NCBI RefSeq assembly: GCF_000237325.1
Contig: NC_017542.1
Coordinates: 3,506,501-3,570,500, forward strand
DNA from: Paenibacillus polymyxa M1
GTDB lineage: Bacteria > Bacillota > Bacilli > Paenibacillales > Paenibacillaceae
DNA length: 64,000 nucleotides
Reading direction: 5' to 3'
Below, one piece after another: positions 36,601-45,591 of the stretch (its first letter is position 1; every line of letters starts with the position of its first letter). The notes under the pieces are model-generated. The model was not told where the DNA came from. It ran no database searches and saw only the letters and a program-made list of their open reading frames with translations. A program made the translations under genes and the position numbers.

Positions 36601-37569
36601 TTAGACCCACCACATCTCGCTCAGCGGTTCTTCAATCAGGACCTGGCGAAGATTATGGACAGCTTTAGTAAAGCCTTCTTCCACGGACATCAGACCGTCT
36701 TCATGCTCAATACTTACTACATAATCGTATCCCACCAGACGCAGAGCACTGATAATATCTGCCCAGGTTTTTACATCATGACCATAGCCCACAGTACGGA
36801 ACTGCCATGCTCGATCTAACATATTCGTATACTCCTGCATATCGGTAAGTCCGTATTTATTAACATTGATCGGATCAATCGTCGTATCCTTGGCATGGAA
36901 ATGGTGAATGGCTCCCTCTCGGCCTAAAATTTGAACCGCCTGTACGGGATCAATTCCCTGCCACCACATATGGCTCGGATCCAGATTAGCACCAATGACC
37001 TCTCCTGCCGCTTCACGCAAACGAAGCAAAGTTGCTGGTGTATGAACGGAGAAGCCCCCATGTAACTCCAGCCCTATTTTAACATGGTGATCTGCTGCAA
37101 ATTTACCCGTTTCAGTCCAGTAAGGAATAATTTTATTCTCCCATTGCCACTTCAGCACTTCCTGGAAATCATTAGGCCACGGAGCCACAGGCCAGTTTGG
37201 ATACTTCGCATCCTCGTGATCACCTGGACAGCCTGAGAAAGTGTTCACAACAGGAACTTCCAGCTTTTCTGCCAATCGGACGGTTTTAAGAAATGTGTCA
37301 TGATCTGCCTGTGCCAAATGCTTTTGTGGATGAAGCGGATTACCATGACAGCTAAGCGCGCTAATCGTTAATCCCCGGGATTCTACTGCCTTTTTAAAAT
37401 TTTTGAGCGCCGTATCGTTCTCTAGCAACTCATCAGGCTTGCAATGCTTATCTCCCGGGTTGCCACCTGTTCCGATTTCTACAGCATCCAGTCCCTGAGA
37501 AGCCACATAATCCAGCGCCTCCTCCAATGAACGTCCACCGAACAACACCATAAATACTCCAAGTTTCAA
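36601..37569 (-). CDS. sugar phosphate isomerase/epimerase family protein
   Basis: A 322-residue xylose-isomerase-like TIM barrel. Motifs LGVFMVLFGGRSLEEALDYV, GLDAVEIGTGGN, ISALSCHGNPLHP, IGLELHGGFSVH, GANLDPSHMWWQGIDP and the C-terminal YVVSIEHEDGLM supply the expected metal-site Glu, Asp and His residues. TTG is the start behind GGGAGGG. It is 16 bp upstream of the thuA-like gene. Such proteins include inosose dehydratases, epimerases and 3-keto-glycoside lyases; the substrate cannot be told. Confidence 0.88.
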   Translation of the reverse strand: MKLGVFMVLFGGRSLEEALDYVASQGLDAVEIGTGGNPGDKHCKPDELLENDTALKNFKKAVESRGLTISALSCHGNPLHPQKHLAQADHDTFLKTVRLAEKLEVPVVNTFSGCPGDHEDAKYPNWPVAPWPNDFQEVLKWQWENKIIPYWTETGKFAADHHVKIGLELHGGFSVHTPATLLRLREAAGEVIGANLDPSHMWWQGIDPVQAVQILGREGAIHHFHAKDTTIDPINVNKYGLTDMQEYTNMLDRAWQFRTVGYGHDVKTWADIISALRLVGYDYVVSIEHEDGLMSVEEGFTKAVHNLRQVLIEEPLSEMWWV

Positions 37570-37647
37570 AAGAAATCCCTCCCTGTATCATATGTGAAAA
37601 AAGCTGCTTTCATTATAGTGATTGTCTATTCGGGATCATTACAAGGC

Positions 37648-38730
37648 TTAGTCAAAATAAACTGCTTTTCCTGTACGGGCCGATTCATAGATGGCTTCCA
37701 AAATTTCAGTAACCACCAGTGCCTGCTCCGGCTTCACAAGGAGTTCTTTGTCGTCCAGAATAGATTCAATCCACAGACGGGCTTCACGGTCTGCCTCATT
37801 TTCCGTTTCACCGGAGTAAAAGGCCACTCCTCCTGCATCTAGATCTATTTTCGTGTCAAACAAGCGGCTGTTCTTTTCTCCGTTAATACGCAACCCATCC
37901 TGCATATCTGCTCCACCCTCGGTACCGCATAACAACGTCTTGGCTTCACCAAACTCTACAACATTTAATGCCCAGCTGGATTCCAATACAATTGTGGCTC
38001 CATTTTGCATGGTGATGAATCCAAAAGCTGAGTCCTCTACTTTAAATTCATCAGGATTCCACGGTCCAAAAGCATTGGCTGCATTTTTTCGATCTCCCAG
38101 CTTATGGAAGGTTGAACCTAGTACACTTTTAGGCTTGTAATTATCCATCAGCCAGAGTGTCAAATCAAGTGCATGTGTGCCGATATCAATCAGCGGGCCA
38201 CCACCCTGTTTCTCTTCATCCAAGAACACTCCCCAGGTGGGAACCGCACGGCGGCGTAGAGCAATGGCTTTACCAAGATAAATCTCACCAAGCTCTCCTT
38301 GCTCGACCAATTGCTTCAGATACAGACTGTCATCACGATAACGATTTTGATAGGCAATGGATAGCTTTTTGCCTGTACGGTTGGCCGCATCAAGCATTTC
38401 CCGTGCCTGCTCAGCAGTTTTAGCCATTGGCTTTTCACATAATACATGCTTACCTGCCTCAAGTGCCGCTACCGTAATTTCTGAGTGCGAGTCGTTAGGG
38501 GTACATACATGCACAACTTCAATGTCTTTATTTTCTAGCAGCTGACGGTAGTCGCTATAAACTTGCGATCCTTCAGCACCATACTTTTCAGCAGCCTCTT
38601 CAGCACGTTCCTGTATAATGTCACAGAAAGCAATGATTTCTGCTCTCTTTTGCTTGGCAAGACTCGGCAAGTGTTTACCGTTAGCAATGCCCCCACAACC
38701 GATAATCCCGATCTTGAGTGTTTTAGACAT
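37648..38730 (-). CDS. Gfo/Idh/MocA-family NAD(P)-dependent sugar oxidoreductase
   Basis: A 360-residue dehydrogenase with Rossmann motif IGIIGCGGIANGKHLPSL at the N-terminus, the CEKPMAKT motif with the catalytic lysine near residue 97, and the C-terminal GPLIDIGTHALDLTLWLMD segment that ends with the catalytic His/Asp. GGGAGGAAAT precedes the ATG. Its start overlaps the upstream epimerase gene by 8 bp, implying coupling. It probably oxidises or reduces a sugar hydroxyl; the substrate is unknown. Confidence 0.93.
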   Translation of the reverse strand: MSKTLKIGIIGCGGIANGKHLPSLAKQKRAEIIAFCDIIQERAEEAAEKYGAEGSQVYSDYRQLLENKDIEVVHVCTPNDSHSEITVAALEAGKHVLCEKPMAKTAEQAREMLDAANRTGKKLSIAYQNRYRDDSLYLKQLVEQGELGEIYLGKAIALRRRAVPTWGVFLDEEKQGGGPLIDIGTHALDLTLWLMDNYKPKSVLGSTFHKLGDRKNAANAFGPWNPDEFKVEDSAFGFITMQNGATIVLESSWALNVVEFGEAKTLLCGTEGGADMQDGLRINGEKNSRLFDTKIDLDAGGVAFYSGETENEADREARLWIESILDDKELLVKPEQALVVTEILEAIYESARTGKAVYFD

Positions 38731-39490
38731 GAATATTTCCTCCCTGAGCTGCGTATTGTTGGAGCCACTTCATACTGGTTTCAATGCTTTCGATTGAAGG
38801 ATTTGAGCTGAAATCTTGTTCCACAACAACCCAATCCACACCTGCTTCAATAGCGGCATCTGTAATGGTCTGAAGCTGCACTTCTCCTTGGCCTAACTCT
38901 ACAGTAACTGCTTTTTGCTGCTCGTCGCGTGCCATATCCTTTAAGTGAATGATAGGCAGGCGTCCACGATATCGTCCAATGTATTCCACTGGATCATAGC
39001 CCCCATAGTATACCCAACAAGTATCCATTTCGACCTGTAACAAATCATCGGGAACCGCATCATATAAAGCATCGAATACCGGGCGATCATTGATTTTCTC
39101 TGTTAGTTCAAAATCATGATTATGATAAGCCAGTATCAACCCATGCTCCTTTACTTTTTCACCAATACGATTCAGATTAACAAAAAGGTCATCCCACTCC
39201 CGCTCTTCTTCGGTTAAATAAGGAACAATGAGGTACTTGTTGCCCAATTCTATGTGATATGCAATTTCCTCATCCAAATGATGCAGCAAGCGGCTGTATT
39301 GTATATGAGTTCCGACAACTTCCAGATTTAGTTCATCCAAAAGCGCCCTGACATCCTTGGCACTACGCCCAAAGAAGCTATGAAACTCAACCCCTTTATA
39401 GCCCAGCTCAGCTACCTTGCGCAATGTGCCTTCAAAATCCTGTTCAAGCTCTTCCCTAACTGTGTATAATTGTAATCCTACTTTAGTCAA
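38723..39490 (-). CDS. sugar phosphate isomerase/epimerase family protein
   Basis: A 255-residue TIM barrel of the IolE type: VGLQLYTVREEL at the start, GYKGVEFHSFFG, LILAYHNHDFEL, LLQVEMDTCWVYYGGYDP, IIHLKDMA and WVVVEQDF, giving the usual metal ligands Glu, Asp, His and Glu. Initiation is at TTG behind GAGGTGAAGGGGA. It is only distantly similar to the epimerase at 36601 (255 against 322 residues), so the two probably act on different steps. Confidence 0.9.
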   Translation of the reverse strand: MTKVGLQLYTVREELEQDFEGTLRKVAELGYKGVEFHSFFGRSAKDVRALLDELNLEVVGTHIQYSRLLHHLDEEIAYHIELGNKYLIVPYLTEEEREWDDLFVNLNRIGEKVKEHGLILAYHNHDFELTEKINDRPVFDALYDAVPDDLLQVEMDTCWVYYGGYDPVEYIGRYRGRLPIIHLKDMARDEQQKAVTVELGQGEVQLQTITDAAIEAGVDWVVVEQDFSSNPSIESIETSMKWLQQYAAQGGNIHV

Positions 39491-39523
39491 TCCCCTTCAC
39501 CTCTTCGTTAGGATGAATTTTCA

Positions 39524-39811
39524 TTATATCTGTTCCATTACACCTGCTTGCCCGCCTCTGGTATCGCACATCTGCAGTGCCTGGCAGCCAGGTACCGGCA
39601 GATAAAATGCAAACTCCATCTCAGGCCGAAGCATCGATCTATCCACTTTGTATACGTTTACAGCACTCAATTTATCGACCCTCTCCTTGGCCCTTCCATT
39701 CAATAGATCACCAAAGGTCACTACTTCAAAGGGCGGGTTGGTTTGGAGAATTTTAAGATATACCGAGCTAGTGTTACCACAGCTGATAATCCCGGCCTTA
39801 TTCGTTTTACG
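39524..39811 (-). pseudogene. remnant of a Gfo/Idh/MocA oxidoreductase gene
   Basis: The minus frame reads KAGIISCGNTSSVYLKILQ and then FEVVTFGDLLNGRAKERVDKL, clearly the Rossmann N-terminus of a Gfo/Idh protein, but there is no start codon (a TGA precedes it) and the frame jumps within about 45 residues to an unrelated-looking tail ending RGGQAGVMEQI. Some 250 residues are missing. It lies at the head of the epimerase operon and was probably once its first gene. Confidence 0.75.
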
Positions 39812-39977
39812 TCTTCACACTCCTTGGCCTCTAACATGTACTTTCTCATCTAACATGTAAGCTTTACAGTTCACATGGTATTCTATTTTGCTTTCGTTTA
39901 AAATGAATAATATGATTAAAACATGAACAATCTGGTCAATATTTGAAACAGCCATATGCCCAAAAGGAGTCATCATC

Positions 39978-40796
39978 ATGTCTATCATTGAGCCTTGCCA
40001 GGTTCTTACCGCAGGCTATTCCTTCCACCGTAAGCCCTTTTATTCGAACCAGCCTGATGGAATCAAAAATTATTTATTCCGTCTGCAAACAGATGGACGC
40101 TGTCAAGCACGCATTGACGGGAAAATGACACGGATTGAGGCAGGTGATCTGCTGCTGTTCAATCCGACCGAGCCTTATGAACTGGATATTCACAGTGAGT
40201 TGAACCCCATGGGAGAGCAGGTTGTAGAAAGTGGGGATTATCACATTTTTTTCGGTGGCCCCTGGGTAGATGAGTGGTGGAATCATCACAAACGTCCCAA
40301 CCGAATTAAGGTTCAGCTCACAGAAGCCCTGCTTGGCCTATTTCGTCAGCTAGTGCTGGAGCAGCGGCGTATTTCTAATCCTTACCCGGAAATATCCAGC
40401 TATTACATACGCATTTTATGTTTGGAGTTTGACCGTATACTATCCGAGCAGCCCATTGCTACTCATCACAATTATCTTGCTTATCAGATAAAAAATTATA
40501 TTGAAGAAAATGCATCATCTAATTTTAAGCTGGATGACGTGTCTTCACACGTCGGAATCAGCGTATCCCGAGCAGTACACCTGTTTAAGGAAACGTTCGA
40601 TACGAGCATTATGCAGTACACACTGGACATCAGGCTCAACATGGCAAGGGAGCGTATCATTTTCAGTCCCATGTCACTGGAACAAGCCGCAGAATCGTCA
40701 GGATTTGCAAACTACACATACTTTCACCGTGTGTTTCGTTCCCGCTTCGGTATGTCGCCTAAGGAATTCAGACTGATTCACCGCGAGCAATTGTAG
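39978..40796 (+). CDS. AraC-family transcriptional regulator
   Basis: The 272-residue protein has an N-terminal cupin-like effector domain (YLFRLQTDGRCQARIDGKMT, AGDLLLFNPTEPYEL) and a C-terminal double helix-turn-helix (NFKLDDVSSHVGISVSRAVHLFKE and SLEQAAESSGFANYTYFHRVF, ending RFGMSPKEFRLIHREQL). AAAAGGAGTC precedes the ATG. It is divergent from the epimerase/dehydrogenase/ThuA operon and convergent with the arabinofuranosidase gene, so it most likely controls the divergent operon in response to a sugar. Confidence 0.92.
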   Translation: MSIIEPCQVLTAGYSFHRKPFYSNQPDGIKNYLFRLQTDGRCQARIDGKMTRIEAGDLLLFNPTEPYELDIHSELNPMGEQVVESGDYHIFFGGPWVDEWWNHHKRPNRIKVQLTEALLGLFRQLVLEQRRISNPYPEISSYYIRILCLEFDRILSEQPIATHHNYLAYQIKNYIEENASSNFKLDDVSSHVGISVSRAVHLFKETFDTSIMQYTLDIRLNMARERIIFSPMSLEQAAESSGFANYTYFHRVFRSRFGMSPKEFRLIHREQL

Positions 40797-40833
40797 AAAA
40801 AAAGAGAGCGTTCAGGGGAACGCTCTCTTTTTT
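40797..40833. terminator. bidirectional terminator
   Basis: AAAGAGAGCGTTC (40801-40813) pairs with GAACGCTCTCTTT (40818-40830) between convergent genes, with A and T runs on both sides. Confidence 0.92.
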
Positions 40834-40881
40834 CTAACAAATCATTTAACGGGTGCTGCCTACATACCACAATCTAATTTT

Positions 40882-42366
40882 TTAAGGAGCGATTGTCAGC
40901 ATCACAACCGACATCGGTGGCAGTGTAACATCCAAATGCTGACCTTGCAGCTGATAAGATGTAAAAGTTTCCTTTTTCACACGCTCTGGCTGATCAAATG
41001 TATTATGTGCCTGCATATCGTTACTGGCTAAGACAACACCATTAATCTTCTTAACCTCTTCGAGCCCTCTTAGCTCAAGGCTCAAATTTGCCGATTCGCC
41101 CGGATGGACATTGCATAAGCTTATATGAATAAAGCCATCTTGAGCCTTAGAGGCGGACACACTTACTTGTGGGATGGAGTCTCCATCATACTTATAATTG
41201 CCTACCTTCGCATGAATAGCCAGTGCTTGTGCATCCTGATGCACTTTGAACATTTCAAATACATGGTATGTCGGGGTCAACAGCATAGCAGGGCCTTCAG
41301 TTAGAACCATCGCTTGCAAAACGTTGACCATTTGAGCAATATTCGTCATCTGCACACGATCATGATGATTATGGAATATGTGCAGGTGTAGTCCGGCTAC
41401 CAGCGCATCCCGCATCGTATTTTGCTGATACAGGAAGCCAGGATTGGTACCTGGTTCGGTCAGGAACCAAGTTCCCCATTCATCGACGATCAGCCCAACC
41501 CGTTTGTCAGGATCATATTGGTCCATAATGGCAGAGTGGCGAGTAATCAATTCATCCATGTGCAATGATTTTTTCATCGTCTCAAACCATTCTGCTTCAT
41601 CAAAACCGACTGCGTGTCGTTTCCCTTCCCAACTCCCCGGTATTGTGTAGTGGTGTAGACTCAAACCGTCCATAAGGTGCCCGGCTTCGCGCATCAGTAC
41701 TTCGGTCCAACGATAATCATCCACATTCGCCCCACCAGCTATTCGATAAATGCGATTCTCTCCATAATTACGGACATATGTCTGATAGCGGCGATACAGG
41801 TCAGCATAATATTCCGGGCGCATGTTACCGCCACAACCCCAGTTTTCGTTACCAACTCCAAAATATTTGAGCTTCCATGGTTTCTCACGACCGTTTTCCT
41901 GACGCCATGCAGCCATAGGGGACTCCCCGTCAAAGGTCATGTACTCTACCCACTCCGACATTTCCTGCACTGTACCACTGCCTACATTCCCACAGATATA
42001 CGGCTCTGCATTCAATAGCTCACACAATTGGAAAAACTCATGTGTACCAAAATGGTTATTTTCAACCACACCGCCCCAGTGCGTATTTACCATTCTTTTG
42101 CGGTTTTCTTTCGGTCCGATCCCATCTTTCCAATGATATTCATCGGCAAAACAGCCCCCTGGCCAACGCAGCACAGGAATGTTCAGCTGTTTGAGCGCTT
42201 CCACCACATCATTTCGAATTCCGTCAGTGTTAGGGATTGGAGAGTCCTGTCCCACCCATAAACCTTCATAAATGCATCGTCCAAGATGCTCGGCAAATTG
42301 CCCATAAATATTTTTATTAATAACGCCCTGTTCCCAATCGGTATTTACAATAATAGAACCCTTCAC
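40882..42366 (-). CDS. abfA: alpha-L-arabinofuranosidase, GH51
   Basis: The enzyme removes arabinofuranosyl side chains from arabinan and arabinoxylan oligosaccharides; no signal peptide is seen, so it acts inside the cell. The protein of about 494 residues has [15 protein letters not shown] at the N-terminus, the acid/base glutamate in [13 protein letters not shown], the nucleophile glutamate in [10 protein letters not shown] and a C-terminal beta domain ending [16 protein letters not shown] at 42366 is preferred because GGGAGG lies 7 nt upstream; a GTG one codon earlier is possible. It stands alone. Confidence 0.95.
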   Translation of the reverse strand: MKGSIIVNTDWEQGVINKNIYGQFAEHLGRCIYEGLWVGQDSPIPNTDGIRNDVVEALKQLNIPVLRWPGGCFADEYHWKDGIGPKENRKRMVNTHWGGVVENNHFGTHEFFQLCELLNAEPYICGNVGSGTVQEMSEWVEYMTFDGESPMAAWRQENGREKPWKLKYFGVGNENWGCGGNMRPEYYADLYRRYQTYVRNYGENRIYRIAGGANVDDYRWTEVLMREAGHLMDGLSLHHYTIPGSWEGKRHAVGFDEAEWFETMKKSLHMDELITRHSAIMDQYDPDKRVGLIVDEWGTWFLTEPGTNPGFLYQQNTMRDALVAGLHLHIFHNHHDRVQMTNIAQMVNVLQAMVLTEGPAMLLTPTYHVFEMFKVHQDAQALAIHAKVGNYKYDGDSIPQVSVSASKAQDGFIHISLCNVHPGESANLSLELRGLEEVKKINGVVLASNDMQAHNTFDQPERVKKETFTSYQLQGQHLDVTLPPMSVVMLTIAP

Positions 42367-42605
42367 CACAAAACCTCCCAAACATTAAAATTGTTGAAGC
42401 ATCACAAAAATGATTACGCTTTCATAATCGCATAAATTGCACTCACACTACCGTTCTCTTTTCGAACTCTAATATTACACATTGTCACACCTAACAATCC
42501 TTTTATTAATATAAATATTAATAATTAAACAAAAACATTTTACGTGTTTAATATATTTTATTGTCTACAATTTGTCAATTGCTAACAACAAAGTCCAAGC
42601 AAACC
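42367..42605. other. AT-rich upstream region of abfA
   Basis: These 239 bp are very AT-rich (many ATTAAT/TTTAAT stretches) and hold no gene. They must carry the abfA promoter; no catabolite-response or AraC operator could be assigned with confidence. Confidence 0.4.
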
Positions 42606-42632
42606 AAAAAGGTCTGCCATTAAGGCAGACCA
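42606..42632 (-). terminator. terminator of the cysteine-rich small protein gene
   Basis: Minus strand GGTCTGCC, loop, GGCAGACC, followed by TTTTTGG. Confidence 0.88.
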
Positions 42633-42690
42633 GGGGATGACTACTTTAGCCTGTAATCTCAGATTTAATTGAGTCTGGGCTTTGCATTTT

Positions 42691-42969
42691 TCAAGCTGAT
42701 CCTTGCCAACGTGAACCATGGTAGCTGGGACAATTTTGAGTTACTGCCAAGGCACGTATACGAACAATACTTCCACTAATGCCACATGTGTGACCGGACA
42801 TTAACTCATCGCATTGTGCACAGGCCAACAGTCTGGCTTTGTATACTTCATCGTTTACACAATCCATTTTGGGTCTCATATTGTTAAGAATTCTGGTAAT
42901 TTGCTCTTCCGATAAAGCGATATCTCTTTCACAGCCTTTACAAGTACTTGGCACAGGTATATCTTCCAT
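42691..42969 (-). CDS. small cysteine-rich protein (DUF6171-like)
   Basis: A 92-residue product with paired cysteines (CKGCERD near residue 12, CAQCDEL, and further single Cys at NCPSY), suggesting zinc binding, and a CVNDEVYKARLLACAQCDEL segment. The pattern resembles the uncharacterised DUF6171 family. The start at 42969 (MEDIPVP) follows GGGGAGGGTAAG; an in-frame ATG at 42996 is less well placed. It is followed by its own terminator. Function unknown. Confidence 0.65.
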   Translation of the reverse strand: MEDIPVPSTCKGCERDIALSEEQITRILNNMRPKMDCVNDEVYKARLLACAQCDELMSGHTCGISGSIVRIRALAVTQNCPSYHGSRWQGSA

Positions 42970-43068
42970 CGTCAGCTTACCCTCCCCGATCAACAATATC
43001 CTCAGTAAAAACAGTTTATTTCCACGATGCCACGAATGACTTTGCCAGATGCTTTATTATAGGTGGAC

Positions 43069-43389
43069 TTATTTCCGTTCCGACGGGAGCTGGGCGGCCG
43101 CCTCGGATACGACCATCGCCAAGTCCTCATTTCCGAACATGGACAGCACCCCTAATACCGTATCCAGCGGAATATCACCTGCTTCTTCGCGCGATACAGT
43201 CAGCTTGCGTATTCGCAGCAGACGCTCGTTGCTATCCTGCTGCGGATACGCTGCACGATATAATTCCTCTGGCTCCAAGTCGTTATTGATGCACCATTGA
43301 GCAAACACAAGGATCATCATATCTTCTTCTTGCTTATAATTTTCAATGATGGCTTCTTCTACCTGTTTACCGCGGTTGTTTTCTTCCAT
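43069..43389 (-). CDS. hypothetical protein, conserved-looking
   Basis: A 106-residue acidic, helical protein (MEENNRGKQVEEAIIENYKQ at the start), without signal peptide, membrane segment or recognised motif. GAAGGAG lies 10 nt upstream of the ATG, and codon use resembles the neighbours, so it is probably real. It is not recognised. It lies between a lone Gfo/Idh gene and the cysteine-rich protein gene, all on the minus strand. Confidence 0.65.
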   Translation of the reverse strand: MEENNRGKQVEEAIIENYKQEEDMMILVFAQWCINNDLEPEELYRAAYPQQDSNERLLRIRKLTVSREEAGDIPLDTVLGVLSMFGNEDLAMVVSEAAAQLPSERK

Positions 43390-43444
43390 TGATACATTTC
43401 TCCTTCAACCTAATTCTTGATGTCTGGATCATCATGGTTCGATA

Positions 43445-44389
43445 TTAATCACTCAAACCACTAATCAGTTCTTCCGCTAGCATATGGCTTTCCAACACTT
43501 TTCCAGCTTGTATAGCACACTCCTCCGGACGATGAATATGCTCCAGAAAATGATTCACCACCCCGGTGAATCCCCGTCTTTCCAATATTGTCTCCCAGCT
43601 TCCAAAAGTTTGCGTTCGTGATAAATTATTTTTTTGCATGAAAATAGCCTGTTCCATATTCGTGACTTCAACAGACCGTCCTGCCCCGTGAAGCTCCAGC
43701 TTCTCTATGTCAGCTCCTGCCTGTCTGCTCATACTGTATGTACCGGCAGCATTCCCCAAACGCAAAGTCCCGAACGCAGCGTCCATATACCCTTCACTTG
43801 TTGTATCCAGACTACTATGTAGTAGCTCATAATTATCGCCACCCAGCCACAGTAGCAAATCAAGCATATGAATTAAATCATCATAAACCGTCTGTGTCGC
43901 CGGTCTACGATCATATCCAGTTCGGTGTTTAATCGCCGCACATTGACTGAAACCGCCCACTTCCTCTAGCCAAGCTTTTGCAGCCACATAGTGCGGAGCA
44001 AAACGTCGATTAAAACCTACCGCCAGCAGTACAGCCTGTGCTTCCGCGAAAGCAGTCATTTCCAAATTCTGACGAACATCATAGGACAATGGTTTATCTA
44101 CGTACACCGCTATCCCTTTTTCAATACACGCCATAACTAGGTCAAAATGAGCTTCGGTGGCCGCATGTATAAATACAGCTTCCGGCTCCCATGCCAGCAT
44201 TTCCTTCACGTCCGTCGTTCCTCTTGGTAGTCTATACTGCTCCATAGTAGAACTGACCGGCTCCTGTGAACGGTTCATCACTCCTACAATGTCTACGCCT
44301 TGGTGTGCAGCCAGTAACGGCAGATACACTTTACGAGCGATTCCACCTAATCCTGCAATAGCTACTCTTGTCTTGATTTGCTTGTCCAT
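43445..44389 (-). CDS. Gfo/Idh/MocA-family oxidoreductase
   Basis: The 314-residue protein has VAIAGLGGIARKVYLPLL at the N-terminus (Rossmann motif), YVDKPLSYDVRQN with the catalytic lysine, and a C-terminal domain with YDDLIHMLDLLLWLGGDN. GAGGTGGAACGAT precedes the ATG. It is not part of the epimerase operon and stands alone. Slightly short for the family (330-370 residues). The sugar substrate is unknown. Confidence 0.88.
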   Translation of the reverse strand: MDKQIKTRVAIAGLGGIARKVYLPLLAAHQGVDIVGVMNRSQEPVSSTMEQYRLPRGTTDVKEMLAWEPEAVFIHAATEAHFDLVMACIEKGIAVYVDKPLSYDVRQNLEMTAFAEAQAVLLAVGFNRRFAPHYVAAKAWLEEVGGFSQCAAIKHRTGYDRRPATQTVYDDLIHMLDLLLWLGGDNYELLHSSLDTTSEGYMDAAFGTLRLGNAAGTYSMSRQAGADIEKLELHGAGRSVEVTNMEQAIFMQKNNLSRTQTFGSWETILERRGFTGVVNHFLEHIHRPEECAIQAGKVLESHMLAEELISGLSD

Positions 44390-44454
44390 ATCGTTCCACC
44401 TCTAATCACTCATTTCATCTGTTGTCTAGTTTACATGGAAGTCCGCTGACAAGC

Positions 44455-44505
44455 AAAGAAAAGAGACTGCTCCTGATCCAGATGGATCTGAGGAACAGCC
44501 TCTAA
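44455..44505 (-). terminator. terminator of the TerC-family gene
   Basis: Minus strand AGAGGCTGTTCCTCAGATCC pairs with GGATCAGGAGCAGTCTCT (G-U pairs and one mismatch) around GATCCATCTGGATC, followed by TTTTCTTT. Confidence 0.7.
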
Positions 44506-44550
44506 GACTTGAGTATCCAGCTCAGCCAGATTACTTCAATATAAGTTAGC

Positions 44551-45240
44551 TTATGCGTGCAACGCTTCTTTTTTTGTTTTCTCACTTTTTACTTTTTTAA
44601 CACGCATCCCGATGGCTACAACCAGAACTACAATCAAGGCTTCAAAACCGTATTTAACGACTCCATTTGCGAACCAGTGTGCAATTAATGGCTCGGCCAC
44701 CACCATTTTAGCAGCGGTATACGCTAATACTGCGGCTCCAATCGTGATCACTACTGGGTAACGTTCTGTCAATTTCAGAATAATCGTGCTTCCCCACACC
44801 ATGATCGGAACGGAGATTGCCAGACCTAGAATAACCAGTAGCATATTTCCATGAGCGGCTCCCGCAACAGCAAGCACATTATCGAGTCCCATCATTGTAT
44901 CCGCAATAATAATGGTACGAATCGCTGCCCACATCTGATTTGTAGCTGAAATTTCATGTTTTTTCTCTTCGACCAACAACTTATAGGCGATATAGATAAG
45001 GGCCAGACCCCCAACCAAACGCAATCCATATATTTGCAGTAAGTATGTGACCAGCACTGTAGCAATCACACGAATGATGACTGCTCCGACCGTTCCCCAG
45101 ATAATGACCTTCTTTTGATTGGCCTTATCAACATTCCGCGCCGCCAAGCCGATTACGATCGCATTGTCACCAGCTAGCACCAGATCAATAATAATAATGG
45201 ACAATAATGCGGTTAAAAACTCAATTGACAAAAAATCCAT
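44551..45240 (-). CDS. TerC/YkoY-family membrane protein, probable manganese exporter
   Basis: The 229-residue protein has about seven membrane helices with the conserved acidic motifs IDLVLAGDNAIVIGLAAR and MMGLDNVLAVAGAAHGN of the TerC family (YjbE, YkoY, MeeY). These proteins export Mn(II) or metallate exported enzymes. The start at 45240 (MDFLSIEFL) follows GGTGGGAGAAACGT; the frame to 45282 has no ribosome site upstream. A yybP-ykoY manganese riboswitch lies upstream, which supports Mn(II) as the ion. The C-terminus is Lys-rich. Confidence 0.92.
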   Translation of the reverse strand: MDFLSIEFLTALLSIIIIDLVLAGDNAIVIGLAARNVDKANQKKVIIWGTVGAVIIRVIATVLVTYLLQIYGLRLVGGLALIYIAYKLLVEEKKHEISATNQMWAAIRTIIIADTMMGLDNVLAVAGAAHGNMLLVILGLAISVPIMVWGSTIILKLTERYPVVITIGAAVLAYTAAKMVVAEPLIAHWFANGVVKYGFEALIVVLVVAIGMRVKKVKSEKTKKEALHA

Positions 45241-45300
45241 ACGTTTCTCCCACCTTCTTTGTTTATTTGTTATACTGTACATAGTTCAGCGCTTTATACT

Positions 45301-45490
45301 AAAAAAGCGCCATTTCGCGGAATCCGGAAACGGCGCTTGACCCAATTTTGGCATCAAAAAAAGACCATTTACCCGGATTCCTAAAATCCTGGCAAAGGTC
45401 TCGCTTACAACATTACGTTGCCAATAAAGCCGGGGATTAAGAATCCCGTAATGACGACTTTACTCGCTGAGCTACTCCCCTTTGGGAACT
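45301..45490 (-). promoter_or_regulatory. yybP-ykoY manganese riboswitch with two terminators
   Basis: On the minus strand the aptamer runs from AAAGGGGAGTAGC (near 45484) to GCGAGACCTTTGCC (near 45395), the two conserved strands of the yybP-ykoY class. Its 3' strand can instead form a hairpin with CGGGTAAATGGTCT followed by seven T residues (45356-45402), a likely expression platform. A second hairpin (AAGCGCC / GGCGCTT then T run) follows at 45301-45337. Manganese binding should disfavour the first terminator and switch the TerC gene on. Confidence 0.9.
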
Positions 45491-45591
45491 ATTCTGTTAG
45501 TGGCAGTATAGCATACATTTTTGGGAATGTGAACCCTATTTTTTTCTGTATAAGCAATAAGCCGAACAGGGATATTGAAAGAGGTATATAA

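Noticed and set aside
43069..44389. Co-transcribed sugar operon joining the lone Gfo/Idh gene with the downstream hypothetical
   Set aside because: The genes share a strand with a 55-bp gap, but no functional link can be seen, so they are described separately.
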